Shown here in pieces: positions 5,769 through 6,397 of a stretch of 6,397 bases of DNA. The stretch covers positions 75,278 through 81,674 of the forward strand of contig DEIA01000034.1 of assembly GCA_002352225.1 (NCBI GenBank). Direction: 5' to 3'. The position numbers and the translations under genes were made by a program. Under the pieces are notes generated by a model that worked only from the letters and a program-made list of their open reading frames with translations, was not told the origin of the DNA and did no database searches. How positions within the stretch are numbered: position 1 is the first letter of the stretch; each line of letters begins with the position of its first letter. Source of the DNA: Flammeovirgaceae bacterium UBA2786. Lineage in GTDB: Bacteria > Bacteroidota > Bacteroidia > Cytophagales > Cyclobacteriaceae.

Positions 5769-6397
5769 ATGGTTAAGCCTATACAACAAGATAATTCAGA
5801 AATTCAATTTCGAACACCCGGTGCACAGGAATGGGCAGAAGCAGCCCAACAAGAACTGGGTAGTGCCAATTCAATAGGAAAATTGCAGGTTTTTAAAGGG
5901 GAATTGGTTATTGAACCGTACTACAAAAAACATGATAAAAATCAGTCTGATTTTTCGCTACCGGTTTCTGATTCTAAAATATATGGGCCTCGCACCTGGC
6001 AAAATATGCCTGCTATTAAAGTTATAGACGAAAAAAAAGCCAATATCAGGGCCTTGTATTATCTGAGTACCGGTGCCGATGGAATTCTATTTGTAATTGA
6101 CCGAAACGAAATAAACTATGAAGCCCTGCTTACAAACATTGGCGTAAGCCATTGCGCTGTTTCATTCCTGATAGAAACAGGGTACGAGTCCGAAGCCGAA
6201 CGATTTTTAAAATCACCTTATACGCAAACCCTCACGGGATGTCTTTTTTATCGTCAGCCACCAATTTTTAAGCAAAATCTAATTGGCACGTCAACCACAT
6301 TTCAAACGTGTGGCATCTGCATTACTCCAACCGAAAATCCTGTTGATGAATTGGTGCAGGCACTTGAAAATGGTGTTACCATTCTTGATGTGTTTAC
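5769..6397 (+). CDS. mutA: Methylmalonyl-CoA mutase small (beta) subunit-like protein, N-terminal part (cut by right edge)
   Basis: The small subunit of the two-chain methylmalonyl-CoA mutase pairs with the catalytic, B12-binding MutB in interconverting (R)-methylmalonyl-CoA and succinyl-CoA. 209 complete codons are visible, running open off the edge. Family features seen are an N-terminal EWAEAAQQELGS helix at 21-32 and the GELVIEPYYKK turn at 44-54, comparable to the GL-x-I-x-P-LY-x segment of mutases. These are followed by YGPRTWQNMPAI at 72-83 and the TIM-barrel segment STGADGILFVID at 100-111. Region 189-209 (ENPVDELVQALENG) resembles the barrel helices further on. The ATG at 5769 is the first plausible start after the AT-rich intergenic DNA. 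The gene is divergent from dnaA; mutB would be expected downstream, outside the window. The identification rests on recalled family pattern rather than a catalytic motif, so a stand-alone mutase-family protein remains possible. Confidence 0.75.
   Translation, partial: MVKPIQQDNSEIQFRTPGAQEWAEAAQQELGSANSIGKLQVFKGELVIEPYYKKHDKNQSDFSLPVSDSKIYGPRTWQNMPAIKVIDEKKANIRALYYLSTGADGILFVIDRNEINYEALLTNIGVSHCAVSFLIETGYESEAERFLKSPYTQTLTGCLFYRQPPIFKQNLIGTSTTFQTCGICITPTENPVDELVQALENGVTILDVF

Overview
The window looks like a chromosomal core segment of a Bacteroidota bacterium, most likely Cytophagales-like. The evidence is the protein sequences (DnaA, a bacterial GH3 protein, a MutA-like mutase subunit), the lack of obvious Shine-Dalgarno sequences before the genes, an AT-leaning base composition, and one exact match to the Bacteroidota-type promoter TTTG-N19-TAnnTTTG. 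This placement is inference from sequence character, not a database comparison.

Layout from left to right. Positions 1-2549 hold a minus-strand cluster transcribed leftwards: a GH3-family acyl-adenylating enzyme, a MntA-like minimal nucleotidyltransferase, a HepT-like HEPN/DUF86 protein, and the start of dxr, which is cut by the left edge. The first three genes overlap by 4 bases (ATGA) at both junctions, and dxr follows 8 bases after the HepT stop codon. A type VII-like toxin-antitoxin pair therefore sits inside what reads as one operon, directly upstream of an isoprenoid (MEP) pathway gene that is normally essential. A short divergent control region (2550-2702) separates this cluster from a plus-strand HtrA/Deg-type serine protease (2703-4133). 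It contains the exact-consensus promoter for the GH3 operon, which would give an almost leaderless transcript, a 12-bp perfect inverted repeat, and a 10-bp palindrome touching the protease start codon.

The protease gene converges on dnaA (4137-5564, minus strand), and only 3 bases lie between the two stop codons. A 204-bp AT-rich divergent region (5565-5768) then separates dnaA from a plus-strand gene for the small (beta) subunit of methylmalonyl-CoA mutase, cut by the right edge. This region holds a candidate dnaA promoter, a 7-bp hairpin in the predicted dnaA leader, an 8-bp inverted repeat built on TTCAAG/CTTGAA, and a weak candidate promoter for the mutase gene. No convincing cluster of DnaA boxes is visible, so I do not call an origin.

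No RNA genes, insertion sequences, CRISPR arrays or attachment sites are apparent. I see no clearly new multi-gene system. The points most worth a second look are the embedded MntA/HepT pair upstream of dxr and the symmetric elements in the two divergent promoter regions.
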